Below are positions 25,301 through 34,059 of a stretch of DNA of 38,417 bases, piece after piece (position 1 is the first letter of the stretch; the number at the start of each line of letters is the position of its first letter). The translations under genes and the position numbers were made by a program. Source of the stretch: Pseudomonadota bacterium. GTDB lineage: Bacteria > Pseudomonadota > Alphaproteobacteria > Acetobacterales > Acetobacteraceae. Below the pieces are notes generated by a model that searched no databases, was not told where the DNA came from, and was given only the letters and a program-made list of their open reading frames with translations. Where the stretch lies: the NCBI GenBank assembly GCA_021801255.1, contig JAJYYH010000067.1, positions 1-38,417 on the forward strand, read 5' to 3'.

Positions 25301-27112
25301 TCACCCCGCCTGGCCGGCGCGGCGCGGCTCGGCCGGGGCGCCAGTGGGCGGCAGATGGGCGAGATCGGTTGCCGCCTCGGCGATGCCCTGGGCGACCGCC
25401 CGCTCCAGCCAGACTCGCGCCTCCACCGGATCGCGCGCTCCGGCAAGCCCTCGCGCGAGGTAGCGTCCCAGCATCAACTGCGCGTGGCCATGGCCGCGTT
25501 CGGCGGCGCGGCGATACCAGATGAGGGCGGCGGGGCGATCCATCGCCACGTCGTGCCCGCCGCCGAGCATCGCGCCGATCGCGAACATCGCCCCGACATG
25601 CCCCTTTTCCGCGGCTTTTTCGAACCAACCCAGGGCTGCCTGATGATCGCGCTTGCCGCCGCTGCCGGCCAGCAGCATTTCCGCGAGCGCGATCTGCGCC
25701 TCGGTCAGCCCGACCTTGGCGGCGCGGGTGAACCAGGCCTCCGCCTCGGCGGGATTGGCCTCGACGCCGCGGCCCTCCAGCAGCATCCGCCCATACCAAT
25801 ATTGCGCATTGGCGACGCCATCGGCGGCGCGGCGCATCCATTGCGCCGCCTGACGTTCGTCGCGCTCGATCCCCACCCCTTCGGCGAGACAGACGCCGAA
25901 ATTGAACGCCGCTACCAGATCGCCGGCCAGCGCCGCTTCCTCGAACCATTGCCGCGTGCGCTGGCTGTCCTCGGGGCTGCCGATGCCTTGGCGGATGAGG
26001 CCGGCAAGATCCGCCTGTGCCTGCTTGTCGCCGGCGGCGGCGGAGATGCGGAACCAGCGCGCCGCCTCGTGTGGATCGCGCGCGGTACCCGCCCCGGTCA
26101 GGTGCATCAAGCCGAGCGTGCGCGCTGCGGTGCGATGTCCAGCCTCGGCGGCGCGACGAAACCACAACGCCGCCTCGGCATAATTGGGCGGCAACTCGCC
26201 ACCACGGGCATAGAGATCGCCAACCAGGGCGGCGGCCTCGGCATCACCCGCCAAGGCGGCGCGGCGCAGCCAGGATTCGCCCTCGAGCAGATTTTTTTCA
26301 ATTCCCCTGCCCTCGAGCAGCGCGAGGCCCAGCCGGGCCTGCGCCGAACGCAGCCCCTTGACGGCGGCGAGGCGGTAGAATTCGGCGGCTTTGGCGAGAT
26401 CCCGCGCGACCCCCTGGCCGCGCTCGTGCATCACGCCCAGCAGATATTGCGCGGTCGGCAGATTGGCCGCCGCCGCGCCGGCGAGCTGGATCGCCGCTTC
26501 CTGCACGGCGGCGGCATCGCTCGCGTCCCGCATCAGGGCGAGCGCGAGGCCGAGGCGTCCCTGCGGGCTGCCGGCAGCGGCGGCGCGGCGATACCATTGC
26601 AGGGCGCGCGCGGGATCGCGCAGGTTTTCCGGCCCGGACGTCAGGATATAGGCGAGCAGCGCCTGGCCATCGGCGGAGCCGGCCTCGGCGGCGGACCTTG
26701 CCCAGACCAGGGCGCGTTCGAAATCGGCCGCCGTTTCGGCGGCGTCGGCTGGTGTCGCCGGATTGGGCGGCATCGGCAGACGGGTCAGCTCCTCGGCCGC
26801 TGGCGCGGCGAGGCCGCCGCGCGCCAAGCCGCGCAGATAGACCGTGGCGAGCAAGGATTGGGCCTCGACAAAGCCGTGGCCCGCCGCCTGTTCCAGCCAG
26901 CGCACCGCCTCCGCGGCGCTGAACGGCACGCCGCTCGCCTCAAGATAGCAGCGCCCGACGCGGTATTGCGCTTCGGCCAGGCCGGCGGCGGCGGCGCGGG
27001 CGAGGTGGGGAAAGGCGCGATCCCAGCGCCCGGCCTCGCCGAGTTCGAGCCCGATGCGCAACTGCGCCCGTGGCGACGCCCAGCCGAACAGGCGCAGGAG
27101 AGGATGGGCCAT
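25301..27112 (-). CDS. Sel1-repeat (TPR-like) protein
   Basis: 603 residues, nearly all built from about a dozen 36-residue Sel1-like repeats with the pattern AQYxLGxxxxxGxGVxxDxxxAxxWxxxAAxxGxxxA; clear copies include TAQYLLGVMHERGQGVARDL, NAQYWYGRMLLEGRGVEANP and HAQLMLGRYLARGLAGARDP. These form solenoids that scaffold protein complexes. It has no signal peptide or membrane segment. The start at 27112 (MAHPLLRLFGW) has a GAGG upstream; an in-frame ATG at 27136 lacks one. It sits between the HlyD adaptor and the double glycosyltransferase, which suggests a scaffold or chaperone for the exported or modified substrate; this is inference. Confidence 0.9.
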   Translation of the reverse strand: MAHPLLRLFGWASPRAQLRIGLELGEAGRWDRAFPHLARAAAAGLAEAQYRVGRCYLEASGVPFSAAEAVRWLEQAAGHGFVEAQSLLATVYLRGLARGGLAAPAAEELTRLPMPPNPATPADAAETAADFERALVWARSAAEAGSADGQALLAYILTSGPENLRDPARALQWYRRAAAAGSPQGRLGLALALMRDASDAAAVQEAAIQLAGAAAANLPTAQYLLGVMHERGQGVARDLAKAAEFYRLAAVKGLRSAQARLGLALLEGRGIEKNLLEGESWLRRAALAGDAEAAALVGDLYARGGELPPNYAEAALWFRRAAEAGHRTAARTLGLMHLTGAGTARDPHEAARWFRISAAAGDKQAQADLAGLIRQGIGSPEDSQRTRQWFEEAALAGDLVAAFNFGVCLAEGVGIERDERQAAQWMRRAADGVANAQYWYGRMLLEGRGVEANPAEAEAWFTRAAKVGLTEAQIALAEMLLAGSGGKRDHQAALGWFEKAAEKGHVGAMFAIGAMLGGGHDVAMDRPAALIWYRRAAERGHGHAQLMLGRYLARGLAGARDPVEARVWLERAVAQGIAEAATDLAHLPPTGAPAEPRRAGQAG

Positions 27113-27126
27113 GATCCTCACACCCC

Positions 27127-27171
27127 GCTGGGGCATATCCCGGTGGGGTATGTTCTGGTGGGGCGGAATCG
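27127..27171. repeat. 15-bp degenerate tandem repeat before Sel1 gene
   Basis: TGGGG occurs at 27129, 27144 and 27159, exactly 15 bp apart, within units GCTGGGGCATATCCC, GGTGGGGTATGTTCT and GGTGGGGCGGAATCG. The array fills most of the 67-bp gap between the HlyD stop and the Sel1 start. Confidence 0.6.
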
Positions 27172-27179
27172 AGCCATCG

Positions 27180-28592
27180 TCACGGCTCGCGCATGCCCTC
27201 GGAGGCGATCGGCATGACCCGGCTGAACAGGTAGGAAAGAATGGTCCGCTTGCCGACCTTGATATCGGCGGTCACGGGCATGCCGGGCACGACCTTGAAG
27301 CCCGCCGGCACGTCGTGCAGCCGGATATCGGCCAGCGAAATCCGCACCCGGTAGAAGATGCGCGCATCGGGAACCGGGTCGGGGCTCTGGCTGCTCGCCG
27401 GATTGGCCAGCTCGGTCTGGGTGAAGCTGTCCGGGCTAATGACCTCCACGAGCCCCCTGGCATCGCCATACTGCGTGAAGGGGAAAGTATCGAATTTCAC
27501 CGCCACGGGATCGCCGACGCGGAGAAAGCCCGCATCGCTGCCGGCGGCATTGGCCTCGACCAGAAGCGGCGCATCGGCCGGAACCAAGGTGATGAACTGG
27601 CTGCCGGTCTGGAGCACCGAGCCCACCGAGACCTTGGCGACGGTCAGCACGATGGAATCCTCGGGTGCCCGCAGCTCGACGAGATTGCGCCGCAATGAGG
27701 CTTTCTTGAGCTGCTCCTCGGCATCCGAAAGCTTGCGGCCCTGCTCGGTGAGATTTTGCAGCACGTCGGCGCGCCAGGTCTGGAGGTAGGCATCGCGCTC
27801 GGCGACCATGGCGCGGAGATCGCGCTTGCCACCCTCGGCGGTGTCCTCGGCGAGCGCCAGATTGCGCGCCATGTCGATGCGGTTGTCGGCGGCGGCGAGC
27901 GAGTTGATCTTGCTGCCGACTTTGAGATCCTCCAATTGCCGGCGCATCCCCTCGACATCGGCGGCGACCGCGAGGCGCTGGCGGTAGTAATTGGCCTCGG
28001 CGAGATTGCGTGCGACGCTGGTCTCCAGGCTGTCGATCTTTTGCTGGTAGTTTTCGAGCTTGAAGGCTTTTTCCGCCGCGCGCTGAGCAAAAACCGCCGC
28101 CTGGAGGCGGCCCGAATCGTTGTCGAGCGAGGCCACAAAAGGCTTGCCCTCAGCTTCGGCGGTCAGCCGATCGACCTCTGCCTGGAGACTGTCCACCTGC
28201 TGGCGGAGCGCGCCGAGATCGGCCGCGGCGAAGGTCGAATCGAGTTCGGCGAGGAGGTCGCCACGATGAACTGTCTGACCTTCGTGGACATCGATCGAGC
28301 GCACGATGGCGGTATCGAGCGGCTGCAGCACGACGGTGCGCGCCGCCGAGATCACCTTGCCATGCGCCGTCACCACCTTGTCGATCCTGATCAGCCCGGC
28401 GGCGAGAAAACACGACACCACGGCGGCCGAGACCAGCCAGGTGACCCCCCGTGCGGCGCCGATCGGGCGGGTTGCGATCACCGCCGCCGAGGGCGACTGG
28501 AATTCCAGCAAGGCGTCGGAAAACGCGTCCTCGGCGCGCTCACGGGTCGCCGGTAGATTGGTCTTGCCGGGGACCAGCGCTTGCTTGGCCAT
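27180..28592 (-). CDS. HlyD-family type I secretion membrane fusion protein
   Basis: 470 residues. A cytoplasmic N-terminus of about 50 residues precedes one membrane anchor (GVTWLVSAAVVSCFLAAGLI). Next come a first half-lipoyl segment (VVLQPLDTAIVRSIDVHEGQ, GDLLAELDSTF), a long alpha-helical hairpin (about residues 125-290), a second half-lipoyl segment (LVELRAPEDSIVLTVAKVSV) and a beta-barrel end with the typical VPGMPVTADIKVGKRTILSY. It bridges the inner-membrane ABC exporter to an outer-membrane TolC-like channel. Only 3 bp separate it from the stop of the exporter gene. No TolC gene is in the window. Confidence 0.95.
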   Translation of the reverse strand: MAKQALVPGKTNLPATRERAEDAFSDALLEFQSPSAAVIATRPIGAARGVTWLVSAAVVSCFLAAGLIRIDKVVTAHGKVISAARTVVLQPLDTAIVRSIDVHEGQTVHRGDLLAELDSTFAAADLGALRQQVDSLQAEVDRLTAEAEGKPFVASLDNDSGRLQAAVFAQRAAEKAFKLENYQQKIDSLETSVARNLAEANYYRQRLAVAADVEGMRRQLEDLKVGSKINSLAAADNRIDMARNLALAEDTAEGGKRDLRAMVAERDAYLQTWRADVLQNLTEQGRKLSDAEEQLKKASLRRNLVELRAPEDSIVLTVAKVSVGSVLQTGSQFITLVPADAPLLVEANAAGSDAGFLRVGDPVAVKFDTFPFTQYGDARGLVEVISPDSFTQTELANPASSQSPDPVPDARIFYRVRISLADIRLHDVPAGFKVVPGMPVTADIKVGKRTILSYLFSRVMPIASEGMREP

Positions 28593-28595
28593 GTC

Positions 28596-30941
28596 TCACT
28601 CCCCCTTGGCGATCTGCGAGGGCATCGAGGTCGGCCGCTGGCCGCCCTGGTTCTCGAGATGGCGGTTCTGCTGCAACCACAACTGACGATAGATGGCGCA
28701 GCGCTCCACCAGTTCGCGATGCGGTCCGAGATCCACCACTTGTCCCCTCTCCAGCACCAGAATGGCATCGCATTCGGTCAGCGACGATAACCGGTGCGTG
28801 ACGATTACCATGGTCCGCCCCCGGGCGATGCGCAACAGATTGGCGTTGACCAGCGCCTCGCTCTCCGGGTCGAGCGCGCTGGTCGCCTCGTCGAGGATGA
28901 GAATGCGCGGATCGTTGACCAGGGCGCGGGCGATGGCGAGGCGCTGGCGCTGGCCGCCCGAGAGATTGGCCGAGCCCTCCTCGATGAAGGTCTCGTAGCC
29001 CTGCGGCATGCGCTCGATGAACTCCTCGGCGCCGGCGAGGCGGGCGGCGCGCACCGCGTCCTCGAGCGTGAGGCCGGGGCGCCCGGCGATGATGTTCTCG
29101 CGCACCGTGCCGCGAAACAGGAAATTATCCTGCATCACGACGCCGAAGCTGCGCCGCAGATAGGAGAGGTTGATTTCGCGCAGATCGACGCCGTCGATCT
29201 TCACATAGCCCTCGTATTCCCGGTTGATGCCTTGCAGCAGCCGGGTAATGGTCGACTTCCCCGAGCCGGACTTTCCGACGACGCCGAGCATGGTGCCCGC
29301 TGGTACCCCGAAGGTGACATCCTCGAGCGCCGTCGCCTTGGTGCCGGGATAGCTGAAGGTCACCTTCTCGAAACTCACGGCGCCGGCGAAGCGCGGCCGC
29401 AGCCCCTCGCCCGCGGTTTTGCTTTCGGTCGGGTGGTTGAGCACCATACCGACCTCGCCGATCGCGCTCCGCACCTCCTCCAAGTCCTCGATCAGCCGCG
29501 CCATACCGACCAAGGGGGCGGCGACGCGAATGCCGAGCAGCATGAAGGCGATCAGTGCGCCGGCCTGGATGCCGGCGGTGCCGGTGAGCGCCAGATAGGC
29601 GCCGACCAGCAGCACGCCGCGCTCGATAAAACGCTCGATCGGCGTCACGATGGTGTTCGGCCAGTTGCCCAGCCGTCCCGCCTCGAGTCGCAGGCGGCTG
29701 GCATTGGCGACCTTGAGATCCCAGAGATCGCGCTGCTGCGGCTCGATGGCGAGCGATTTCACGGTGCGGATGCCGTGCACTGTCTCGACCAGGATCGTGC
29801 TTTTCTCGGTTTCGGCCTGCACCACCTTGCCGATGATGCGGCGCATCGGGGGCAGAAAAATGAAAATCACCAGCGCGATCAGCACCGCACCCGCCAGCAC
29901 CATCCAGGCCAGGGTGGCGCTCATGTAGAACAGCACCGGCAGCAGCACGAGCAGGGTGAAGGCATCGAGGAAGGTGCTGAGCAGCTTGCCGGTCATGAAA
30001 TCGCGCACCTTCCAAACCTGGGAGATGCGATGCGTCGTCTGGCCGGCCGGATTGCGTTCGAAATAGGAGAGCGGCAGGCTGAGCAGCCGGTTGAAGATGT
30101 GCAGGTTGAGCCGCGTGTCGAGTCGCGCCGCGACCACTGCCGTCAGCTCGCGCCGCGCATAGCCGAGCAGCGTCTCATAGACCACCGCGACGCCGAGAAT
30201 GACCGAAAGCAGCACCAGGGTGGACATGCTGTGGTGCTCGAGCACGCGGTCGATCACCGTCATCACGAGGAGCGGCGGGATGATCGTGAGCAGGCTGAGC
30301 GCGATCGAGGCGATGCTGATATCGCGGAGCGAGGCGCGCTCGCGCAGCACCACGCGGGCGATCCAGCCCAGCGTGAACGGCGCCTCCTCGTCGTTGCCGC
30401 CCCGCTGTAGGCGCATGAGCAGAACTTCGCCGGTCCAGACACGCTTCATGCGCAGCTCATCGACCGGGGCGGGATCGTCGCCGGCGGGGGCGCGCGGATC
30501 ACGGAGAAACACGACATTGCGCGGCGGGTTGGCGCCAACCATCAGCCCGGCGCTGCCATCGCTGAACAGCATCACCACCGGCGCCGTGCCCTGGACGCGC
30601 AGCAATTGCCGCCAGCTCAGCCGTGCCGCCCTGGCCCAGAGGCCGGAATCACGCGCCCAGCCGGCGAGCTGCGCCGGGGAGGGGATGGTCGCCGGGTCCA
30701 CCCGCAGCTCGGCACGATCGAGCACGACGCCGTGATGGCGGGCGGCGGCGATCATTGCCAGCAGCAGGGTCTCGCGCGCGTTGCCGCCGGTGCTGGCCCC
30801 GGGCTCGGCCGCCGCCCCCGCCATTTCGGGCAGCTCGCGGGTTTCCGCGTCGTCGGGATTTTCCGCCTTGTCGATCTCGTTCGCCACCGCCACGCCCCCA
30901 AAGCAACCAACCCGGATGTTTCGTCCGACCCGGACGCCCAT
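28596..30941 (-). CDS. Type I secretion ABC transporter (HlyB/PrtD-type)
   Basis: 781 residues from an ATG at 30941; the exact start is uncertain (in-frame codons exist to 31076, and a GTG begins VAVANEID further in). Residues about 50-165 resemble the C39 peptidase-like domain but lack the catalytic cysteine (LLLAMIAAARHHGVVLDRAE), as in HlyB, where the domain only docks substrate. A six-helix export domain follows (ISIASIALSLLTIIPPLLVM, LSLPLSYFERNPAGQTTHR). The ATPase has Walker A GKSGSGKST, signature LSGGQRQRLAIARAL and Walker B ILILDEATSALDPESE. With HlyD it should export an unprocessed protein, commonly with a C-terminal signal. No RTX-type substrate is encoded nearby. Confidence 0.94.
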   Translation of the reverse strand: MGVRVGRNIRVGCFGGVAVANEIDKAENPDDAETRELPEMAGAAAEPGASTGGNARETLLLAMIAAARHHGVVLDRAELRVDPATIPSPAQLAGWARDSGLWARAARLSWRQLLRVQGTAPVVMLFSDGSAGLMVGANPPRNVVFLRDPRAPAGDDPAPVDELRMKRVWTGEVLLMRLQRGGNDEEAPFTLGWIARVVLRERASLRDISIASIALSLLTIIPPLLVMTVIDRVLEHHSMSTLVLLSVILGVAVVYETLLGYARRELTAVVAARLDTRLNLHIFNRLLSLPLSYFERNPAGQTTHRISQVWKVRDFMTGKLLSTFLDAFTLLVLLPVLFYMSATLAWMVLAGAVLIALVIFIFLPPMRRIIGKVVQAETEKSTILVETVHGIRTVKSLAIEPQQRDLWDLKVANASRLRLEAGRLGNWPNTIVTPIERFIERGVLLVGAYLALTGTAGIQAGALIAFMLLGIRVAAPLVGMARLIEDLEEVRSAIGEVGMVLNHPTESKTAGEGLRPRFAGAVSFEKVTFSYPGTKATALEDVTFGVPAGTMLGVVGKSGSGKSTITRLLQGINREYEGYVKIDGVDLREINLSYLRRSFGVVMQDNFLFRGTVRENIIAGRPGLTLEDAVRAARLAGAEEFIERMPQGYETFIEEGSANLSGGQRQRLAIARALVNDPRILILDEATSALDPESEALVNANLLRIARGRTMVIVTHRLSSLTECDAILVLERGQVVDLGPHRELVERCAIYRQLWLQQNRHLENQGGQRPTSMPSQIAKGE

Positions 30942-30954
30942 CGCCGAGTCCGAT

Positions 30955-30994
30955 GGCTCTAGACTATACCCGATATTTTTAATAAGCTCGTAAT
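30955..30994 (-). promoter_or_regulatory. Putative promoter of the secretion operon
   Basis: A notably AT-rich patch precedes the exporter gene. On the minus strand TATAGT (30968-30963) fits a -10 element. TTACGA, 19 bp upstream, could be a weak -35. A transcript starting near 30956 would have a very short leader for the ATG at 30941, which slightly favours a start codon further downstream. The rest of the 183-bp spacer up to nrdG shows nothing identifiable. Confidence 0.35.
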
Positions 30995-31124
30995 TTCCCG
31001 CGCCATCGAACGCCAGGAGCCGACGCCAGGAGCCGTTATCCGCCTCGGCGCCCGGCGATACCGCTCCGAGCGTCACCCAGGCGCGGGGAGGATGACGTCT
31101 CTTTGATCGCCGGGGGCGCTCCCG

Positions 31125-31832
31125 TCAAGCAGCGATCGCTGCCGCGCGTCGGACTGTGCCGGGGAGAATGGCGCGGAGTTCGTCATGGAGCGCGGGGCTC
31201 AGCGTCGCGGCGGTCGCGACGAGCGCCGCGTCCTCCACGCCGCGGGCGGAAAATTCCTGGATCACCCAGCGCGTGACCCCGCGCCCGGCCAGGGTCTCGG
31301 CCATGGCGCGCAACGCCGCGGGCGGGAGCAGCGCCGGGTGATAGGTGGTGCGGATTTCGTGGGCGACGCCGGAGGCCAGTACCGCCTCGAGCGCGGCGCC
31401 AAAACGCGGGCCTAAATTTCTCCGCCCCGTCGTTGGCCGCGTGTCGGTGAGCGGCGCCTTCCAATCGAGCCCGACCCAGTCGAGGCGATCGAGCACGCCG
31501 GCGAGCCGGTCGGGATAGACCCCCGAACTGTGCAGGCCGGTCGCGAAGCCACGCGCCCGAGTTTCGCCGAGTGCCGCGCCAAGCCCCGGCTGCGCGCAGG
31601 GCTCGCCGCCGCTGAACACGACGCCATCGAGCAGACCGCGCCGGCTCTCCAGCCAGGCAAGGACGGTGCCCCACTCGAGCCCGCCCGCACCGCGCGGGCG
31701 GAGATGCGGGGCGTGGCAATAGGGGCAGGCGAGCGGGCAGAATTGCAGATGCACAATGCAGGCGAGCCGGCCGGGGAAATCACCGGTGGTGAACCGCGTG
31801 AGCCCACCGATGCGAAGGGTTGTCTCAGCCAT
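31125..31832 (-). CDS. nrdG: Anaerobic ribonucleotide reductase activase (radical SAM)
   Basis: 235 residues. The radical-SAM cluster motif CPLACPYC (CxxxCxxC) follows TRFTTGDFPGRLACIVHLQF. GVVFSGGEPCAQPGLGAAL is the SAM-binding GGEP motif. WVGLDWKAPLTDTRP and MAETLAGRGVTRWVIQEFS complete the fold of the longer NrdG type. It uses SAM to create the glycyl radical on NrdD and works only without oxygen. The start at 31832 (MAETTLRIGGLTRF) overlaps the nrdD end by 8 bp; the longer in-frame start at 31898 would extend deep into nrdD and is unlikely. Confidence 0.92.
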   Translation of the reverse strand: MAETTLRIGGLTRFTTGDFPGRLACIVHLQFCPLACPYCHAPHLRPRGAGGLEWGTVLAWLESRRGLLDGVVFSGGEPCAQPGLGAALGETRARGFATGLHSSGVYPDRLAGVLDRLDWVGLDWKAPLTDTRPTTGRRNLGPRFGAALEAVLASGVAHEIRTTYHPALLPPAALRAMAETLAGRGVTRWVIQEFSARGVEDAALVATAATLSPALHDELRAILPGTVRRAAAIAA

Positions 31833-33948
31833 CGGCGGGAGCGCTGAAAAACCGCCGCTCCTCGAATTCACCCTGCTTGCCGAGATTGAACGAGGCAACC
31901 GGGCGGTGATAGCCCATCACCCGGGTCCATACCTCGCAAACCTGCCCCTCCCGTCCCGCGGCGGCGCAGTGTGGGCAGCTCGCGTGCTCGCCCGGCAGGT
32001 AGCCATGCTCGGGGCAGACCGAGAAGGTTGGTGTGATGGTGATATAGGGCAGGCGGAAACGCGAGAGCGCGCGGCGCACGAGATCACGGCAGGCCGCCGC
32101 CGAGCCGATCGGCTCGCCGAGATAGAGATGCAGCACGGTGCCACCGGTGTATTTGGCTTGCAGCTCGTCCTGCCGGGCCAGCGCCTCGAAGGGATCATCG
32201 GTGAAGCCGACCGGCAATTGCGAGGAATTGGTATAATAGGGTTTTGCCCCCGTGCCGGCCTGAAGAATATCCGGGAAACGCTTGCGGTCCTCGCGCGCGA
32301 AGCGATAGGTCGCACCCTCCGCCGGCGATGCCTCGAGATTATAGAGATGCCCGGTCTCTTCCTGAAAGCCGATGATCGCCGCGCGCACGCGATCGAGAAA
32401 ATCACAGGCAAAACGATGGCCCTCAGCGCTGGTGATGTCTGCCGCGCCGGCGGTGAAATTGCGGACCATTTCGTTGATGCCGTTGACACCAATGGTGGAA
32501 AAATGATTGCGCAGCGAGCCGAGATAGCGTCGCGTGAACGGGTAGAGCCCGTTGTCCATGTGGCGCTGGATGACCTTGCGCTTGATCTCGAGACTGTCGC
32601 GGGCCAGCGCCAGCAACGTATCGAGCCGGGCATGAAGGGCCGATATGTCGCCCGCGAAAAGATAGCCGAGACGCGCGCAATTGAGGGTGACGACGCCGAT
32701 CGAGCCGGTCTGCTCGGCCGAGCCGAACAGCCCGTTGCCGCGCTTGAGCAATTCGCGAAGATCGAGCTGCAGGCGGCAACACATCGAGCGTACTTGGTTT
32801 GGTTTCATATCTGAATTGATAAAATTCTGGAAATAGGGCAGGCCGTAGCGCGCCGTCATGGCGAAGAGGCGTTGGGCGTTTTCCGAATCCCAGGGAAAAT
32901 CGGCGGTGATATTGTAGGTCGGGATGGGAAAGGTGAAGACGCGGCCACGCGCATCGCCCGCCGTCATCACCTCGATATAGGCACGGTTGATGGCGTCCAT
33001 CTCGGGCTGCAGATCCCCATAGCGAAAGGGCATTTCTTCACCCGCGATCACGGGGGTTTGCTCTCTCAAATCCTCGGGGCAAACCCAGTCGAGGGTAATA
33101 TTGGTAAAAGGCGGCTGGCTGCCCCAGCGCGCGGGCACGTTGAGGTTGAAGACGAATTCCTGGAGGTTCTGCCTGATCTCGGCATAAGAAAGCCGGTCCT
33201 TGCGCACGAAGGGGGCGAGATAGGTGTCGAACGAGCTGAACGCCTGCGCCCCCGCCCACTCGTTCTGTAGCGCGCCGAGGAAGTTGACCATCTGTCCGAC
33301 CGCGCTCGAGAGATGGCGCGGGGCCGAGGCGTCAACCTTGCCTTCTATCCCGTTGAGCCCCTCCGCCAGCAGCGTGCGCAGCGACCAGCCCGCGCAGTAG
33401 CCGGCGAGCATGTCGAGATCGTGAATGTGCAACGCGCCATCGCGATGCGCCTCGCCGATCTCCGGCGGATAGACGTGACTGAGCCAATAATTCGCGGTGA
33501 TTTTTCCTGCCGCGTTGAGGATCAGCCCGCCCAGCGAATAGCCCTGGTTGGCATTCGCCTGTACCCGCCAATCGCTGTGATCAAGATATTCGTTGACCGA
33601 GGCGACGGCATCGACGGCCATCGCGCGGTCGGTGCGGAGTTGCGTGTGCTGTGCGCGATAAAGAATATAAGCCCGCGCCGTGCGATACCAGCCGGCTTGC
33701 ATCAAGGCGAGTTCGACCGCATCTTGGATCTCCTCGATGGTGGGCGGCGTCGGGCGATCGGCGAGGGCGGCGGAAATGTCGCGCGCGAGTTCATGGGCGA
33801 CATCCTCGGCGAACTCGCCGCTTGCTTGGCCGGCGCGCGCGATCGCCGCGGCGATCCGCCGCATCTCGAATGGCGCGCGCGAGCCATCGCGGCGGATGAC
33901 CTCGCGCGTGAGCAATGACAGATTTTCCTCAAGACCGGCGATCTGCAT
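31825..33948 (-). CDS. nrdD: Anaerobic ribonucleoside-triphosphate reductase
   Basis: 707 residues, class III reductase making dNTPs without oxygen. Residues about 15-105 are an ATP-cone allosteric domain (VIRRDGSRAPFEMRRIAAAI). The barrel contains GALHIHDLDMLAGYCAGWSL, NVPARWGSQPPFTNITLDW and the Cys pair SMCCRLQLD. The C-terminal zinc site is FSVCPEHGYLPGEHASCPHC, and the glycyl-radical loop is ASFNLGKQGEFEER with Gly690. A good Shine-Dalgarno (GAGGAG) precedes the ATG at 33948. A perfect FNR-type box and a matching -10 lie just upstream. Its presence indicates a facultatively anaerobic or microaerobic lifestyle. Confidence 0.97.
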   Translation of the reverse strand: MQIAGLEENLSLLTREVIRRDGSRAPFEMRRIAAAIARAGQASGEFAEDVAHELARDISAALADRPTPPTIEEIQDAVELALMQAGWYRTARAYILYRAQHTQLRTDRAMAVDAVASVNEYLDHSDWRVQANANQGYSLGGLILNAAGKITANYWLSHVYPPEIGEAHRDGALHIHDLDMLAGYCAGWSLRTLLAEGLNGIEGKVDASAPRHLSSAVGQMVNFLGALQNEWAGAQAFSSFDTYLAPFVRKDRLSYAEIRQNLQEFVFNLNVPARWGSQPPFTNITLDWVCPEDLREQTPVIAGEEMPFRYGDLQPEMDAINRAYIEVMTAGDARGRVFTFPIPTYNITADFPWDSENAQRLFAMTARYGLPYFQNFINSDMKPNQVRSMCCRLQLDLRELLKRGNGLFGSAEQTGSIGVVTLNCARLGYLFAGDISALHARLDTLLALARDSLEIKRKVIQRHMDNGLYPFTRRYLGSLRNHFSTIGVNGINEMVRNFTAGAADITSAEGHRFACDFLDRVRAAIIGFQEETGHLYNLEASPAEGATYRFAREDRKRFPDILQAGTGAKPYYTNSSQLPVGFTDDPFEALARQDELQAKYTGGTVLHLYLGEPIGSAAACRDLVRRALSRFRLPYITITPTFSVCPEHGYLPGEHASCPHCAAAGREGQVCEVWTRVMGYHRPVASFNLGKQGEFEERRFFSAPADG

Positions 33949-33974
33949 CAGCGACGCTCCTCACGAATCAACAT

Positions 33975-34016
33975 ATAGTAGATCGACCCCCATAAATCAC
34001 CCTTGATCTAGATCAA
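33975..34016 (-). promoter_or_regulatory. FNR/FixK-type box and -10 of nrdDG promoter
   Basis: TTGATCTAGATCAA at 34003-34016 matches the FNR/CRP-family consensus TTGAT-N4-ATCAA in every defined base. On the minus strand TACTAT (33980-33975) is a plausible -10. Its centre is 32 bp from the centre of the box, the geometry of a class II activated promoter (box at about -41.5, transcript start near 33968). Low-oxygen activation of nrdDG is therefore likely. Confidence 0.85.
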
Positions 34017-34059
34017 AGCAACGGCGCTCGCGTTGCGACGCCGCTCTCGCGCGGCTCCG

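Noticed and set aside
25301-27112. Repetitive DNA that could suggest a CRISPR or satellite array
   Set aside because: The repeats are protein-level Sel1 units of 36 residues with varied DNA; there is no direct-repeat/spacer structure.
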